A stretch of DNA of 64,000 nucleotides from Fibrella aquatilis (GCF_017353255.1 NZ_JAFMYU010000003.1:310001-374000); one strand, 5' to 3'. Shown: positions 43,594 to 52,252, numbered from the stretch's first letter. The notes: a model not told the origin generated them from the sequence alone. Program-made: numbers and translations.

Positions 43594-43806
43594 CTAGCTC
43601 GTCTTCGTATCTCGTGCGGCAATGACCTGGTTAACGGCATCTATCCAGTCTTCCCAAGCGGCAGGGTCCATCGTGCTTCCATCTTTCATCAGTGCCATCG
43701 ATCCTAAAAAACTAGGCAGTTCGTCAGATTCAACCAAACTGTTCAGATTCTCTAAATAAGCAATCATGGCCATGTAGCCTTCTTTAATAGTGAGTTGGTT
43801 CTCCAT
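43594..43806 (-). CDS. Small putative immunity protein of silent cassette 1
   Basis: 70 residues, acidic and helical (EGYMAMIAYLENLNSLVESD; DPAAWEDWIDAVNQVIA). It lies 12 bp downstream of the toxin tip of cassette 1 on the same strand, the usual position of an immunity gene in polymorphic toxin loci. The sequence is not one I can place in a named family. Confidence 0.6.
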   Translation of the reverse strand: MENQLTIKEGYMAMIAYLENLNSLVESDELPSFLGSMALMKDGSTMDPAAWEDWIDAVNQVIAARDTKTS

Positions 43807-43818
43807 TTGGTGTCCGTG

Positions 43819-44519
43819 TTATGGTTTTGGCCGATTTGGGGCGGAAGGGGCAGATAATCCAGTTTCAGAGTTGTAAGGTTTAGGTGGGTTATTTACACCA
43901 CCGTTTGTGATTTTTCCATCTCTAGTCTGGACCCAGACTTGACTGCCGTCTGATTGAGTCTTAGCATACCATTCGTTTCCGTTATTGTCCGTTCCAAGCT
44001 TGGTTTCAGGGTCGTTGGCTACATCCTCTAGCTTACGTCTATTGGCAGGCGTATCGTCAAGATGGCCCTCTTTCTTCCTAAAAATATGCCCTATTCGCTT
44101 AGGGTCAATTTCTTTTCTAGATGATTCCCCACCTGTCCTGGTTCCGGTGCTGGGCAGGTTGCGGGGCTTGGGGCCGGGCAGGGCCTCGCCGGGATGGCCG
44201 CTGCCGGGGTTGGGCCGTCCGGGGCGGGGGAGGTCGCCGGCTACGGGTACGGGCACGAGTTGGTTGCCCCCACCCATGCGCCGCCGCCAGGCTTGCAGCA
44301 CTTCATCAATTCAGATCAGCAGGAACCCCGGCGTATAGGCCCGCTGGGCCACCATCTCCGAGAGCCGCCCGACAGATTTGAGCGTCTGGCGGGTGGAAAA
44401 GAACAGGTCGATGATGTCAAGCAGGCCCTTGGCTACGGCTTTGCCGAATAGCTCCCCCGCCGCCCTGATGTCGGCGGGCGTGCGGGCGCTGTCGGCGGCT
44501 TCGTAGTATTGGCGAAATA
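43819..44519 (-). pseudogene. Silent toxin-tip cassette 1 (displaced 3' fragment of a polymorphic toxin)
   Basis: The segment 44151-44517 is homologous to 46968-47334 of the full-length toxin gene, same length (367 bp) and frame, but codon TGG there is TGA here (44311-44313: FLLI-stop-IDEVLQAW), so it cannot be read from upstream. After the shared linker ending KPRNLP the tip differs: IDPKRIGHIFRKKEGHLDDT, NRRKLEDVANDP, GNEWYAKTQSDGSQVWVQTR. The paired His and the Lys/Arg suggest a small RNase-like toxin, perhaps of the BECR fold; that is tentative. No start codon or ribosome site of its own is evident. Confidence 0.75.
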
Positions 44520-44570
44520 AACGTTAAGCAACAGGGGCAGACCGGAGCGGCCTATCGTTAAGCCAAATAG

Positions 44571-45053
44571 TTACACTCTGTCGGGAAGGTAGGTATGGGG
44601 CGTTTGGGCTAAGAAGGCCTGACCCGTGGGCGTTTGCCATATCCCAGCTCTAGGATCAATACTATACTCGCCGATTTGTCGTAGTAGATATACGTAATCA
44701 TAATTAAAGTCTAATAATGCATTACTAGTTACGAACTGTAATAACGATAGACAGAACTGTAAGACATTATCAATCTCAGCAGGCCAGTCTAACACATCAC
44801 TTAGTCTCATCATCACGCAATCAACAGATTCGAAAGGTGTTGGTAGCACCTCATTCTCAAAAGGGAACTGACTTAATACTCTTCTGGAGTAGATCATTGA
44901 AAACCCAGTGACGTTTGAGAACTCATCTATTCTGTAACCAGTGGGTAGGTCCTCGTATTCACTATAAGTAAATCCCAGTTTACTCAGCAAGTCATCCAGT
45001 ATCTGCTTGTCCAAGCAGGGTCTGTTGAATCTAAGAGTATATTCTTTAGCCAT
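44571..45053 (-). CDS. Putative immunity protein of silent cassette 2
   Basis: 160 residues from the ATG at 45053 (a longer frame to 45128 would overlap the toxin tip). It begins AKEYTLRFNRPCLDKQILDD and is rich in acidic and aromatic residues (FTYSEYEDLPTGYRIDEFSN). Only 2 bp separate it from the end of the CdiA_C-like tip, so it should be the cognate inhibitor. AT-richer than its surroundings. No named family recognised. Confidence 0.65.
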   Translation of the reverse strand: MAKEYTLRFNRPCLDKQILDDLLSKLGFTYSEYEDLPTGYRIDEFSNVTGFSMIYSRRVLSQFPFENEVLPTPFESVDCVMMRLSDVLDWPAEIDNVLQFCLSLLQFVTSNALLDFNYDYVYLLRQIGEYSIDPRAGIWQTPTGQAFLAQTPHTYLPDRV

Positions 45054-45055
45054 GA

Positions 45056-45783
45056 TTAAGGAAAAATATGTTGAACTGAGCCGTCTTTCGTGATTATGAT
45101 TACCTCTTCTAAACCTTCCATAGGCCAATCAGCAAATTGCTTTTTTAAGGCATTTACGTCACCTTTCCAATCCTCTAAGTTCAGTACTACTCGCTTGGTT
45201 TGTTCGTTGACAACCACCTTTTCCTCAACTCTATTCCAAATACTTCGAGGCGACGTGGTCTCAGCCGGAGTGATACAATCTATTGGTTTACCCTCAATAA
45301 TGTAGTCGGCTTTTTTCACGCCTTTTTCCTTCGAAGGCGGCACCTGTTCCACATCATAGCCATGCTCAGCCATCACTTCAGCCGTACGATCTTCTCCCTC
45401 TGCGGAACGTCGGGTAGATGCGTCATCTTTAGGAGTTGTTTTGTCTCTCGCCCGTGGCCCTCGTGGCTTAGCATCGGTATCTGGCTTACCCGATGGCTGG
45501 GTACGTGACGACCCAGTTCCTCCAGTTCCGGTGCTGGGCAGGTTGCGGGGCTTGGGGCCAGGCAGGGCCTTGCCGGGGTGGCCGCTGGCGGGGTTGGGCC
45601 GTCCGGGGCGGGGGAGGTCGCCGGCTACGGGTACGGGCACAAGCTGGCTGCCCCCACCCATGCGCCGCCGCCAGGCTTGCAGCACTTCATCAATTCAGAT
45701 CAGCAGGAACCCCGGCGTATAGGCCCGCTGGGCCACCATCTCCGAGAGCCGCCCGACAGATTTGAGCGTCTGGCGGGTGGAAA
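45056..45783 (-). pseudogene. Silent toxin-tip cassette 2 with CdiA_C-like tRNase tip
   Basis: Homology to the full toxin gene runs 45535-45783, ending abruptly in STRQT..FF context. It carries the same TGG-to-TGA change (45695-45697) as cassette 1. Beyond the linker KPRNLP the tip includes EDRTAEVMAEHGYDVEQVPP, KADYIIEGKPIDCITP, KRVVLNLEDWKGDVNALKKQ and EEVIIITKDGSVQHIFP. This is the pattern of CdiA C-terminal tRNase domains (contact-dependent inhibition). No start signal of its own. Confidence 0.78.
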
Positions 45784-45814
45784 GGAGGCTTAATTAAAGC
45801 TAACTATTTACCTT

Positions 45815-46162
45815 TCAGAAAAAGCGATTGATAGCCGTCTGGCTATCAATCGCTTTTGAGAACATATCAATCAATACTTCTATAATATGATTATTCTCAG
45901 GCGTTCGTTGTACTTGTTCTAAATACGTCAATGAGGCTCTTAACTTGTCAGGTTCACTAATCATGTCGTCCTCAAAATCATCAATCATTGAACCACAAAT
46001 GGCGTTAATACTGTCAATGATATCTGAGGTGATCAACGTATCGAACTCAGCCTAGGGAACCAAATAATCCCAGACCTGCTCTGGTTGAGCAATGTCGTAA
46101 TCTACAGCTTCCATTGCTGCTACGTCGCGAGCTACTGTAATTAGTTTGCCTGATACATTCAT
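45815..46162 (-). pseudogene. Orphan immunity-like gene with an internal amber codon
   Basis: From the ATG at 46162 the minus strand reads MNVSGKLITVARDVAAMEAV, then DYDIAQPEQVWDYLVP, TAG (46052-46054), and in the same frame AEFDTLITSDIIDSINAICG to INRFF at 45815. The 115-codon frame is otherwise open. Acidic and helical, it resembles small immunity proteins and lies between the active immunity gene and cassette 2. It may be a third immunity gene whose toxin has been lost. Confidence 0.6.
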
Positions 46163-46209
46163 TATTCATTATTCTGTTGGTTGTGAAATAGTGTCATACA
46201 CAACACTGA

Positions 46210-46707
46210 TTAACTATTATTGTTTTCGGTGATTTCGTTCAATATATCAATTGCATCATATATGTACTTATCTTTGTTGGCAAAGTTTTCTAAAATTGAT
46301 AGGGATTTGTTTATGATCGATTGATCTAATTGATCAGGCAAATCAATAAAAAACTGAAGCGCATTTTCTTTGACTTCAAAATTGCCGATACCGATTTGTG
46401 TTGCAATTGTTGGAAGTATATCAGTAGCATCAAAAAATTGTAGCGCATAAATGAGTGTACCCCGACTATGCTTGGTAGCTTCGTCATTCAGTAATTTTAT
46501 GATGATAGGTACGGCGGTATCTATTTTCCAGTCAGCTAATAGTAACACAGCTGCATTTCTGACATTATCATCAGAAGTCGTTGCTAAAAGAGTTTTTACA
46601 TCATCCGCAAAGGACATATCATTTGCAGAGTCCAGTTCATCAATCTTATCGATGATCTGTTCTGGATTACTTAGCCCATAAAAGACATTGTTTATTGAAT
46701 CTGACAT
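46210..46707 (-). CDS. HEAT-repeat-like immunity protein of the full-length toxin
   Basis: 165 residues of helical repeats: FADDVKTLLATTSDDNVRNA, AVLLLADWKIDTAVPIIIKL and SRGTLIYALQFFDATDILP are HEAT/armadillo-like. Acidic overall. It begins 3 bp after the stop of the toxin gene. HEAT-like proteins are a recurring immunity class in polymorphic toxin systems. AT-rich compared with the conserved part of the toxin gene, as expected for exchangeable cargo. Confidence 0.75.
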   Translation of the reverse strand: MSDSINNVFYGLSNPEQIIDKIDELDSANDMSFADDVKTLLATTSDDNVRNAAVLLLADWKIDTAVPIIIKLLNDEATKHSRGTLIYALQFFDATDILPTIATQIGIGNFEVKENALQFFIDLPDQLDQSIINKSLSILENFANKDKYIYDAIDILNEITENNNS

Positions 46708-46710
46708 ATT

Positions 46711-48102
46711 TCAGCGATTTGGTTTGTTCAATTTGTCACCTCTGCCTGTTGGTTTCCCTCTCGACAACCAATCTTCATACACTTCATCCATCATTTCTTT
46801 AGTCATATCCTGACCACCATATTCTCGCTTGCCATCACGGTGCCACCAACTCCAAAAGTTAGGGTCTTTAACGCCATAATCCTTATCGCGTTGTTTCTTC
46901 TTACCCCCCTTTAAATTATCATCCGTTGGTCGTCTGCCCTGTTTGCCTCCCGTTCCTGTTCCTTCGGTGGGCAGGTTGCGGGGCTTGGGGCCGGGCAGGG
47001 CCTCGCCGGGATGGCCGCTGCCGGGGTTGGGCCGTCTGGGGCGGGGTAACTCACCAGCTATGGGGACGGGTATAAGCTGGTTGCCCCCGCCCATGCGCCG
47101 CCGCCAGGCTTGCAGCACTTCTTCAATCCAGATCAGCAGGAACCCCGGCGTATAGGCCCGTTGCGCCACCATCTCCGAGAGCCGCCCGACGGACTTGATC
47201 GTCTGGCGGGTGGAAAAGAACAGGTCGATGATGTCAAGCAGGCCTTTGGCTACGGCTTTGCCGAATAGCTCCCCCGCCGCCCTGATGTCGGCGGGCGTGC
47301 GGGCGTTGTCGGCGGCTTCGTAGTATTGACGAAACAGGTCGAGCACCTGCGTCATAAGGTCATAAATGGCCAGGGCGGCTCCTGTGGCGGCCAGCAGAAC
47401 GGCAATGATTTCGCCAAACAGAGCCAGCGCCACCACAATAGCAATCATGGTAGACCAGCCGAGGGGCGTGTTCAGTTTATGCCAGACGGCCAGTAATTCA
47501 TCACCAACTTTGCCCGGCAGACGTTCAAACCCGATGACGGCGGCCATGAGCAGCTTTTCGGTGAGGCTCATGCTGGCAACATCGCCAACGGGCATTACCA
47601 GTGGTAGCGTACTGGCTGCTACGTTGATACCGCTAATGGGTGAACTGATGCGCGGAGCCGCCATGGGCGGGATGAGCTTACCCATGGTGCTGGGCAGGGG
47701 ACGGTCCCAGTGAAAGGGAAGCCGTTTCCAGCTAAAGAACAGGCTGGGGTCTTGCACCACCAACAAGTCATGCCGACCCAGCAGAAAATAATGAGCGCTT
47801 CGTTTGCCCAGTTCGCCCAACTGCTCCAGGTGCAGGCCAGGCTGGAGCGTAACACGCCCCACGGCCCGCATCTGATGGCTGCTAAAAATATCGTAGCTGG
47901 GCGCTAGTACTTTATACAGTTGGGTGGTGCTACCCACGGCCTTTGGCTGTGGCCGGGCCTTGAGGGCTGGTTTCGCATAGGTAAACCGGCTGACAGAACC
48001 GGTCTTGGCTTTCGTAGGCGCTACGTTCCGCAGCCACAGGTTTACCGCGTGAACCAACGCTTCTTTGCTGTGGGGGGCATCCTGAACAAATCGGTATTCC
48101 AT
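46711..48102 (-). CDS. Full-length polymorphic toxin, DUF6861-like body with variable C-terminal tip
   Basis: 463 residues. The N-terminal 170 residues are soluble and of unknown fold. A hydrophobic stretch (about 215-250: STMIAIVVALALFGEIIAVL, LLAATGAALAIYDL) precedes the conserved helical segment (ADIRAAGELFGKAVAKGLLD to IIDLFFSTRQTIKSV), reminiscent of DUF6861. A Pro/Gly linker ends at KPRNLP (about 378), then an 85-residue basic tip with DPNFWSWWHRDGKREYGG, whose activity I cannot name. No signal peptide; how it is delivered is not visible (contractile injection system or other). Residues 257-378 are duplicated in both silent cassettes. Confidence 0.75.
   Translation of the reverse strand: MEYRFVQDAPHSKEALVHAVNLWLRNVAPTKAKTGSVSRFTYAKPALKARPQPKAVGSTTQLYKVLAPSYDIFSSHQMRAVGRVTLQPGLHLEQLGELGKRSAHYFLLGRHDLLVVQDPSLFFSWKRLPFHWDRPLPSTMGKLIPPMAAPRISSPISGINVAASTLPLVMPVGDVASMSLTEKLLMAAVIGFERLPGKVGDELLAVWHKLNTPLGWSTMIAIVVALALFGEIIAVLLAATGAALAIYDLMTQVLDLFRQYYEAADNARTPADIRAAGELFGKAVAKGLLDIIDLFFSTRQTIKSVGRLSEMVAQRAYTPGFLLIWIEEVLQAWRRRMGGGNQLIPVPIAGELPRPRRPNPGSGHPGEALPGPKPRNLPTEGTGTGGKQGRRPTDDNLKGGKKKQRDKDYGVKDPNFWSWWHRDGKREYGGQDMTKEMMDEVYEDWLSRGKPTGRGDKLNKPNR
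46968..47334. repeat. Homology block shared by the toxin gene and two silent cassettes
   Basis: This 367-bp block recurs at 44151-44517 (full length, no indel) and, cut short, at 45535-45783. It is GC-rich, unlike the tips it joins, and encodes the last helical domain and the linker. Its position just before the variable tip is what homologous recombination would need to swap tips. Confidence 0.85.
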
Positions 48103-48245
48103 GCCTAAACCGGTCGTTCGCTATCGTTAAGCAAGTATACATTTTAATCCACAGATTATGAATACTATTCTGTTTTCCCGGTTAATGTTTTCCAGGAAAA
48201 CACGGTGTGCGTTCATGAAAGAAAAAACGAATAGACCGCAGTAAT

Positions 48246-48282
48246 AAAAAATCCCGGCTTCGTTGGTGGGGAAGCCGGGACT
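48246..48282 (-). terminator. Terminator of the small Lys/Ala-rich protein gene
   Basis: On the minus strand, TCCCGGCTTC / GAAGCCGGGA forms a 10-bp stem with a 9-nt loop followed by a T-run of 6. It is 29 bp after the stop of the gene at 48311-48628. Confidence 0.88.
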
Positions 48283-48310
48283 CAGATTCAGGTAGTGTAG
48301 TGAGGGGGTG

Positions 48311-48628
48311 TTAGTCTACTTTGGCGGCCTTTTTCTTGGCCTCTTTGGCGCTGGCCTTCATCATGGCTGCTTCGGCCTTTATCTCTTTCTTTTGCGCTTT
48401 TTCCTCTTTGCGGTTTGCGTCTTTCATGCGCGTTTTAGGGTCTGAGACACCGGCAATTTCAATGCCTTTGTGTGTCTTGGCTTCCATGCGCTTCTCGTGG
48501 GCCTTGGCCATTTTCTTCTCGGCCTTCATTTCTTTTTTCGCGGCTTTGCCTTCCTGAGCCGCTTGTGAGAAAGCAACCTGCGAGAGAGATAATAAGAGTC
48601 CAACGGTCAGCATGATTCCATTTTTCAT
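48311..48628 (-). CDS. Small exported Lys/Ala-rich helical protein
   Basis: 105 residues. Signal peptide (GIMLTVGLLLSLSQVAFSQA) and a mature part made almost wholly of charged helix (KKEMKAEKKMAKAHEKRMEA; KEEKAQKKEIKAEAAMMKAS). Probably periplasmic; similar low-complexity proteins occur in Bacteroidota and have no known function. Strong terminator downstream. Confidence 0.7.
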   Translation of the reverse strand: MKNGIMLTVGLLLSLSQVAFSQAAQEGKAAKKEMKAEKKMAKAHEKRMEAKTHKGIEIAGVSDPKTRMKDANRKEEKAQKKEIKAEAAMMKASAKEAKKKAAKVD

Positions 48629-48848
48629 CTTCGTAGAGTGATTAGTGATTGGGTGCCTGCCTACCTGGCAAACATTCTGCGAGTTGAACGGCTAGGTCTG
48701 AAAAAAGTTTAACAGATTGATTATGAGATATTTATATTCTATAAAATAAATAGACTAAGTATTTTAAAGTAAACTTCCTCGTAATCAGCGCGTTTGCTCA
48801 CTACTACAGGAGGTGTATCGCTTGTTTTCAGGCTTAACTTTTTGTTAA

Positions 48849-48880
48849 CAAAAAAATGCCGCCCCGGCAAGAGGCGGCAT
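48849..48880 (-). terminator. Terminator of the GH5-like gene
   Basis: Minus strand: ATGCCGCC / GGCGGCAT stem (8 bp, 9-nt loop) followed by seven T, about 20 bp after the stop. Confidence 0.88.
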
Positions 48881-48901
48881 CTATTGATAGTCGCGAAGGG
48901 G

Positions 48902-50068
48902 CTACTTCTTCCCCATAGCGGCCTTGATAGCGACTACCTCGGCGGGGTCGTAGGGAGTACCGTCGTTTTTCAGGATTTCGTGGAACCAGACCTTCGGTTC
49001 GTTGCCATTGACGTACGGTTTCTGCCAGCTGTCCCAGGGCAGGTAGGTCTGACTTTTACCCGCCACGAAACCCCAGCAGATCATGCCTACTTTTTCGCGC
49101 CTGGCAATGGGCAGGTGCGTCTGAAACTTGCTGTTCACACCCCGCGCCATAAACTCGGTGCATATTACCGGCCTACCCATACGCTTCAGGTTTGGAATGA
49201 TCTTTTCCAGGGCGGCGGCATCAGCATACTGGTGAAACGTGATCACGTCCGAGTTTTCCAGCATCATTTTGTCGAAGGCAGGGATAGTGGCGTCGGTACT
49301 CCAGTCGTTGCGCCAGAATTGCCACACGCCCGACGTAAGTGGTTGGGTAGGCCCCGCTGCCCTCGCCCAGCCGAATGCCTGCGGCAGCAGCGCCTGGATG
49401 ACGGCTATCTTTTTGGCCTTGGGCAGTTCGGTTTTTATAGTATGGTTATCGCCGTAGCTGTTGTCGTTGGTGTTGTCGGGTTCGTTCCAGATGTCCCACA
49501 TCAGCACTCGCTTGTCGTTCTTAAATGCCCCCACAATGCCTTTCACGTAGGCTTCCAGCCGTGGGTACTGCGACACGTCGGTGAGGGCATCGGCCCCCGG
49601 CGACTGCACCCAGCCCGAATTGTGGATGCCCGGTTGCGGGTCGCGCTGTTTGCCCAACTTGGGGTTGGGGTCCCAGCACGAGTCGAACAGCACGAGCATG
49701 GGGCGGATCTTGTGTTTCTGGCAAAGGCTCAAAAACGTGTCGATGCGCTTAATAAACCCTTTGGCGTCTTGCTGGTAGGGGAGGTCGTGCAGAAAGACGC
49801 GCATGGTGTTGAGGCCCATGCTTTCGGCCCAGCCCAGTTCTTTGTCAATGGTGGCGGGGTCGAAGGTTTCGGCCTGCCAGAACTCAAGTTCGTTGATGGT
49901 ATTGGCCGGGTTGTAGTTGGCACCCACCAGAAACGGCTCGCTGGCGTACCAGGCGTTGGCTTTGGCGGCGGTCCAGCGGCCTGGTGCCGAGGGGAGTTGC
50001 GACGATTGCGCCCAGCAAGAGAAGGTTGTAAGAAGTAGTAGGCCCAACAGGGCAAGTGATCTACGCAT
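48902..50068 (-). CDS. Secreted GH5-like glycoside hydrolase
   Basis: 388 residues with a signal peptide (LALLGLLLLTTFSCWAQ). A TIM-barrel of the clan GH-A type: the acid/base Glu in MWDIWNEPDNTND and the nucleophile Glu in PVICTEFMARG, with FLHDLPYQQD and ITFHQYADAA on other strands. The likely substrate is a beta-glycan (annotations of relatives include beta-xylanase and mannanase); sequence does not settle it. Monocistronic, on the opposite strand from the oxidation cluster. Confidence 0.85.
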   Translation of the reverse strand: MRRSLALLGLLLLTTFSCWAQSSQLPSAPGRWTAAKANAWYASEPFLVGANYNPANTINELEFWQAETFDPATIDKELGWAESMGLNTMRVFLHDLPYQQDAKGFIKRIDTFLSLCQKHKIRPMLVLFDSCWDPNPKLGKQRDPQPGIHNSGWVQSPGADALTDVSQYPRLEAYVKGIVGAFKNDKRVLMWDIWNEPDNTNDNSYGDNHTIKTELPKAKKIAVIQALLPQAFGWARAAGPTQPLTSGVWQFWRNDWSTDATIPAFDKMMLENSDVITFHQYADAAALEKIIPNLKRMGRPVICTEFMARGVNSKFQTHLPIARREKVGMICWGFVAGKSQTYLPWDSWQKPYVNGNEPKVWFHEILKNDGTPYDPAEVVAIKAAMGKK

Positions 50069-50192
50069 GTGACAGAAAGGTAAATGGTCAGACTATTACC
50101 CAAAGGATGAATGCTGTACTTTTTGGGTCTTGGTTCAGAAAAAAACGTGGATTGGGCGCGCAGACGTTGGCGGATTATTTCGTGCCAACCCT

Positions 50193-51578
50193 CTAAGCCG
50201 TTACGACCGGCATCGTTACCTGAAGCGGTAGCCGCACCGTGACGGTAGTACCCATGCCCACAACCGAGTCTATTTTGAGTTGCCCGTTGTGGAGCTTCAC
50301 AATGCGGTTGGTCAGGGCCAGACCGATGCCATGACCGGGAGCTACGTTGGTGGTATGCGACGACCGGTAGAATGGCTCGAACAAGTGGGGGAGGTCGTCG
50401 GGAGGAATACCGTAGCCATTGTCGCTAAAAGCTACCTGCACGGCGTTGGGTATAAATGAAATACGTACCGTAACGCTATGATTGACAGAATATTTACAGC
50501 CGTTTTCCATTAGATTTTGCAGGGCCGTGCGCAACAGGGCTTCTTCGGCAAGCAGGGTGAGGTCGTCGTCCTGCTCCACCAGCGCATCGTCATCAAAATC
50601 GAACAGGATGTCGATGGAATAGTCCGGTTTTTTCGACAAAATGCTGCTACGGGCCTGCCAGAGCAGTTCGTCGATACGCGTAGGGCGGAAGGAGAGGTTA
50701 GCGGCGTCGGTGCTGGCGCGGGCCAGGTCGAGCAGGCCGTTGGCGAGGTCGATCATGCGCTGCACCTGATAGAGTACTTCGTCAAGGGTTTGGCGGTAAT
50801 AGGGCATGTCGCGGGGCTGCATCAGAGCCACGTCGATGTTGCCGCGCATGATGGCCAGGGGGGTGCGCAGTTCGTGCGAGGCGTGCGAAACAAAACTGCG
50901 CTGCGTCACGAATGCTTCCTCCAGCCGGTTGAGCATGGCGTTGAAGGTGTGGGCCAGTTCGGCGAGTTCGTCGCGCTGCCGGCTTACCTGTAGCCGCCGG
51001 TGAATATTGGTGCCCGAAATGGTGTTGACCTGCTCAATGATCTCCGACACGGGTCGCAGGGCGTCGGAAGCAAACAGCCAGCCTGCCACCCCCACGGCCA
51101 GTAGACTGGCCAGCCAGCCGAAAATCAGGATTTGCCGGAGTCGGTTGAGGTGGTTGAAGCCATAGCGGTCATAGGCGGTGGCCACCACCACCAGCATTGG
51201 CCCCGATTTGCTGTGGTAATTTATGGCCAGCGTTTCGTGGATATCCTGGCGAGATCTGAACTCAAACCCCGCCCGAATTTTCTTCAGCAGATCGGGGCCA
51301 ATGCTCACCAGCGGCCCCGACCCCACCGTAAATGCTATTTTATCATCAGGTGTATAGATGGAGATGCGTTCGTCTACCATCAGGGGTAAGTCAGTACGGG
51401 CCACGTCGCCGGCATCTTCGCGTACCCGAACGGTGGCTTTAGCCTGTTCATGGAGGCGTTCGTAGAAATCGACTTCCCGAAACTGATTATAGAGCAGGTA
51501 GATGCCTAGGGAAAACAACAGCAGGATAGACCCCACCAACAACAAAAACAAGAGGGTCAATCGGGTGCGGATGTTCAC
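50193..51578 (-). CDS. Sensor histidine kinase
   Basis: 461 residues from a GTG start. Two membrane spans (about 8-27 and 152-172) enclose a periplasmic sensor region; a HAMP domain (LRPVSEIIEQVNTISGTNIH) precedes the HisKA box with the phospho-His (FVSHASHELRTPLAI) and HATPase motifs N (LMENGCKYS), G1 (DNGYGIPPDDLP) and G2 (GHGIGLALTNRI). Its start overlaps the stop of the response regulator gene by 4 bp. Signal unknown; the pair resembles heavy-metal or envelope sensors only in domain order. Confidence 0.92.
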   Translation of the reverse strand: MNIRTRLTLLFLLLVGSILLLFSLGIYLLYNQFREVDFYERLHEQAKATVRVREDAGDVARTDLPLMVDERISIYTPDDKIAFTVGSGPLVSIGPDLLKKIRAGFEFRSRQDIHETLAINYHSKSGPMLVVVATAYDRYGFNHLNRLRQILIFGWLASLLAVGVAGWLFASDALRPVSEIIEQVNTISGTNIHRRLQVSRQRDELAELAHTFNAMLNRLEEAFVTQRSFVSHASHELRTPLAIMRGNIDVALMQPRDMPYYRQTLDEVLYQVQRMIDLANGLLDLARASTDAANLSFRPTRIDELLWQARSSILSKKPDYSIDILFDFDDDALVEQDDDLTLLAEEALLRTALQNLMENGCKYSVNHSVTVRISFIPNAVQVAFSDNGYGIPPDDLPHLFEPFYRSSHTTNVAPGHGIGLALTNRIVKLHNGQLKIDSVVGMGTTVTVRLPLQVTMPVVTA

Positions 51579-52252
51579 TCTTCTTTCATAATATAGCCCA
51601 TGCCAATGACCGTGTGGATAAGCTTCGTGGGAAACTCCTTGTCCACTTTCTTACGCAGGAAATTCACGTACACGTCGATCACGTTGGTGCCGGTGTCGAA
51701 GTGAATATCCCAGACCTTTTCGGCAATGTCTACCCGCGACACCACCCGGCCCCGGTTGCGCATAAGGTATTCCAGCAGGCCAAACTCCTTGGCTGTCAGT
51801 TCAATACGCTTACCACCACGTCGGGCTACTTTCTCATTCAGGTCAAGCTCCAAATCGGCCACCCGCAAAATATTGGCAGTGGTACCGCCGTCGGCGCTGC
51901 GTTTATGGAGGGCACGAATGCGGGCCATTAATTCCCGGAACTCAAACGGTTTCACGAGGTAATCGTCGGCACCGGCCTCAAAACCAGATAATTTATCGTC
52001 AACCGAACCCATAGCCGTGAGCATCAGAATAGGCGTACGCACCTGCTCGTGCCGGATGGTCTGCGCCAGATCGAGGCCATTCATTTTGGGCAGGTTTACG
52101 TCCAGCACAATGATGTCATAGCTGTTGCTGAGCGCCATGGTCCGGCCAATCTGCCCATCATAGGCCAGATCGACCTCGCATTTCTGCTCTTCAAGCCCTT
52201 TTTTGACAAACGAGGCCAGCTTTGGCTCATCTTCGACTACCAGTACTTTCAT
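51575..52252 (-). CDS. OmpR-family response regulator
   Basis: 225 residues from the ATG at 52252 (an ATG at 52267 adds five residues). Receiver domain with acidic pocket VVEDEPK, phospho-Asp in IIVLDVNLPKMNG and the conserved Lys in DYLVKPFEF; winged-helix DNA-binding domain at the C-terminus (LTAKEFGLLEYLMRNRGRVV, then VDVYVNFLRKKVD). It precedes and overlaps its histidine kinase. Confidence 0.93.
   Translation of the reverse strand: MKVLVVEDEPKLASFVKKGLEEQKCEVDLAYDGQIGRTMALSNSYDIIVLDVNLPKMNGLDLAQTIRHEQVRTPILMLTAMGSVDDKLSGFEAGADDYLVKPFEFRELMARIRALHKRSADGGTTANILRVADLELDLNEKVARRGGKRIELTAKEFGLLEYLMRNRGRVVSRVDIAEKVWDIHFDTGTNVIDVYVNFLRKKVDKEFPTKLIHTVIGMGYIMKEE

Noticed and set aside
45056-45685. 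Treating the CdiA_C-like tip as an independent expressed gene
   Set aside because: The frame begins at a GTG inside the shared conserved domain, just after a stop, with no ribosome site; it reads better as a displaced fragment.
43500-48200. CRISPR-like or tandem-repeat array in the 44-47 kb repeats
   Set aside because: The repeats are three copies of a coding block hundreds of bases long, spaced over 1 kb apart, not short regularly spaced repeats.
48794-50038. Plus-strand 414-codon frame opposite the GH5-like gene
   Set aside because: Shadow of a gene with signal peptide, catalytic Glu pair and terminator on the minus strand.
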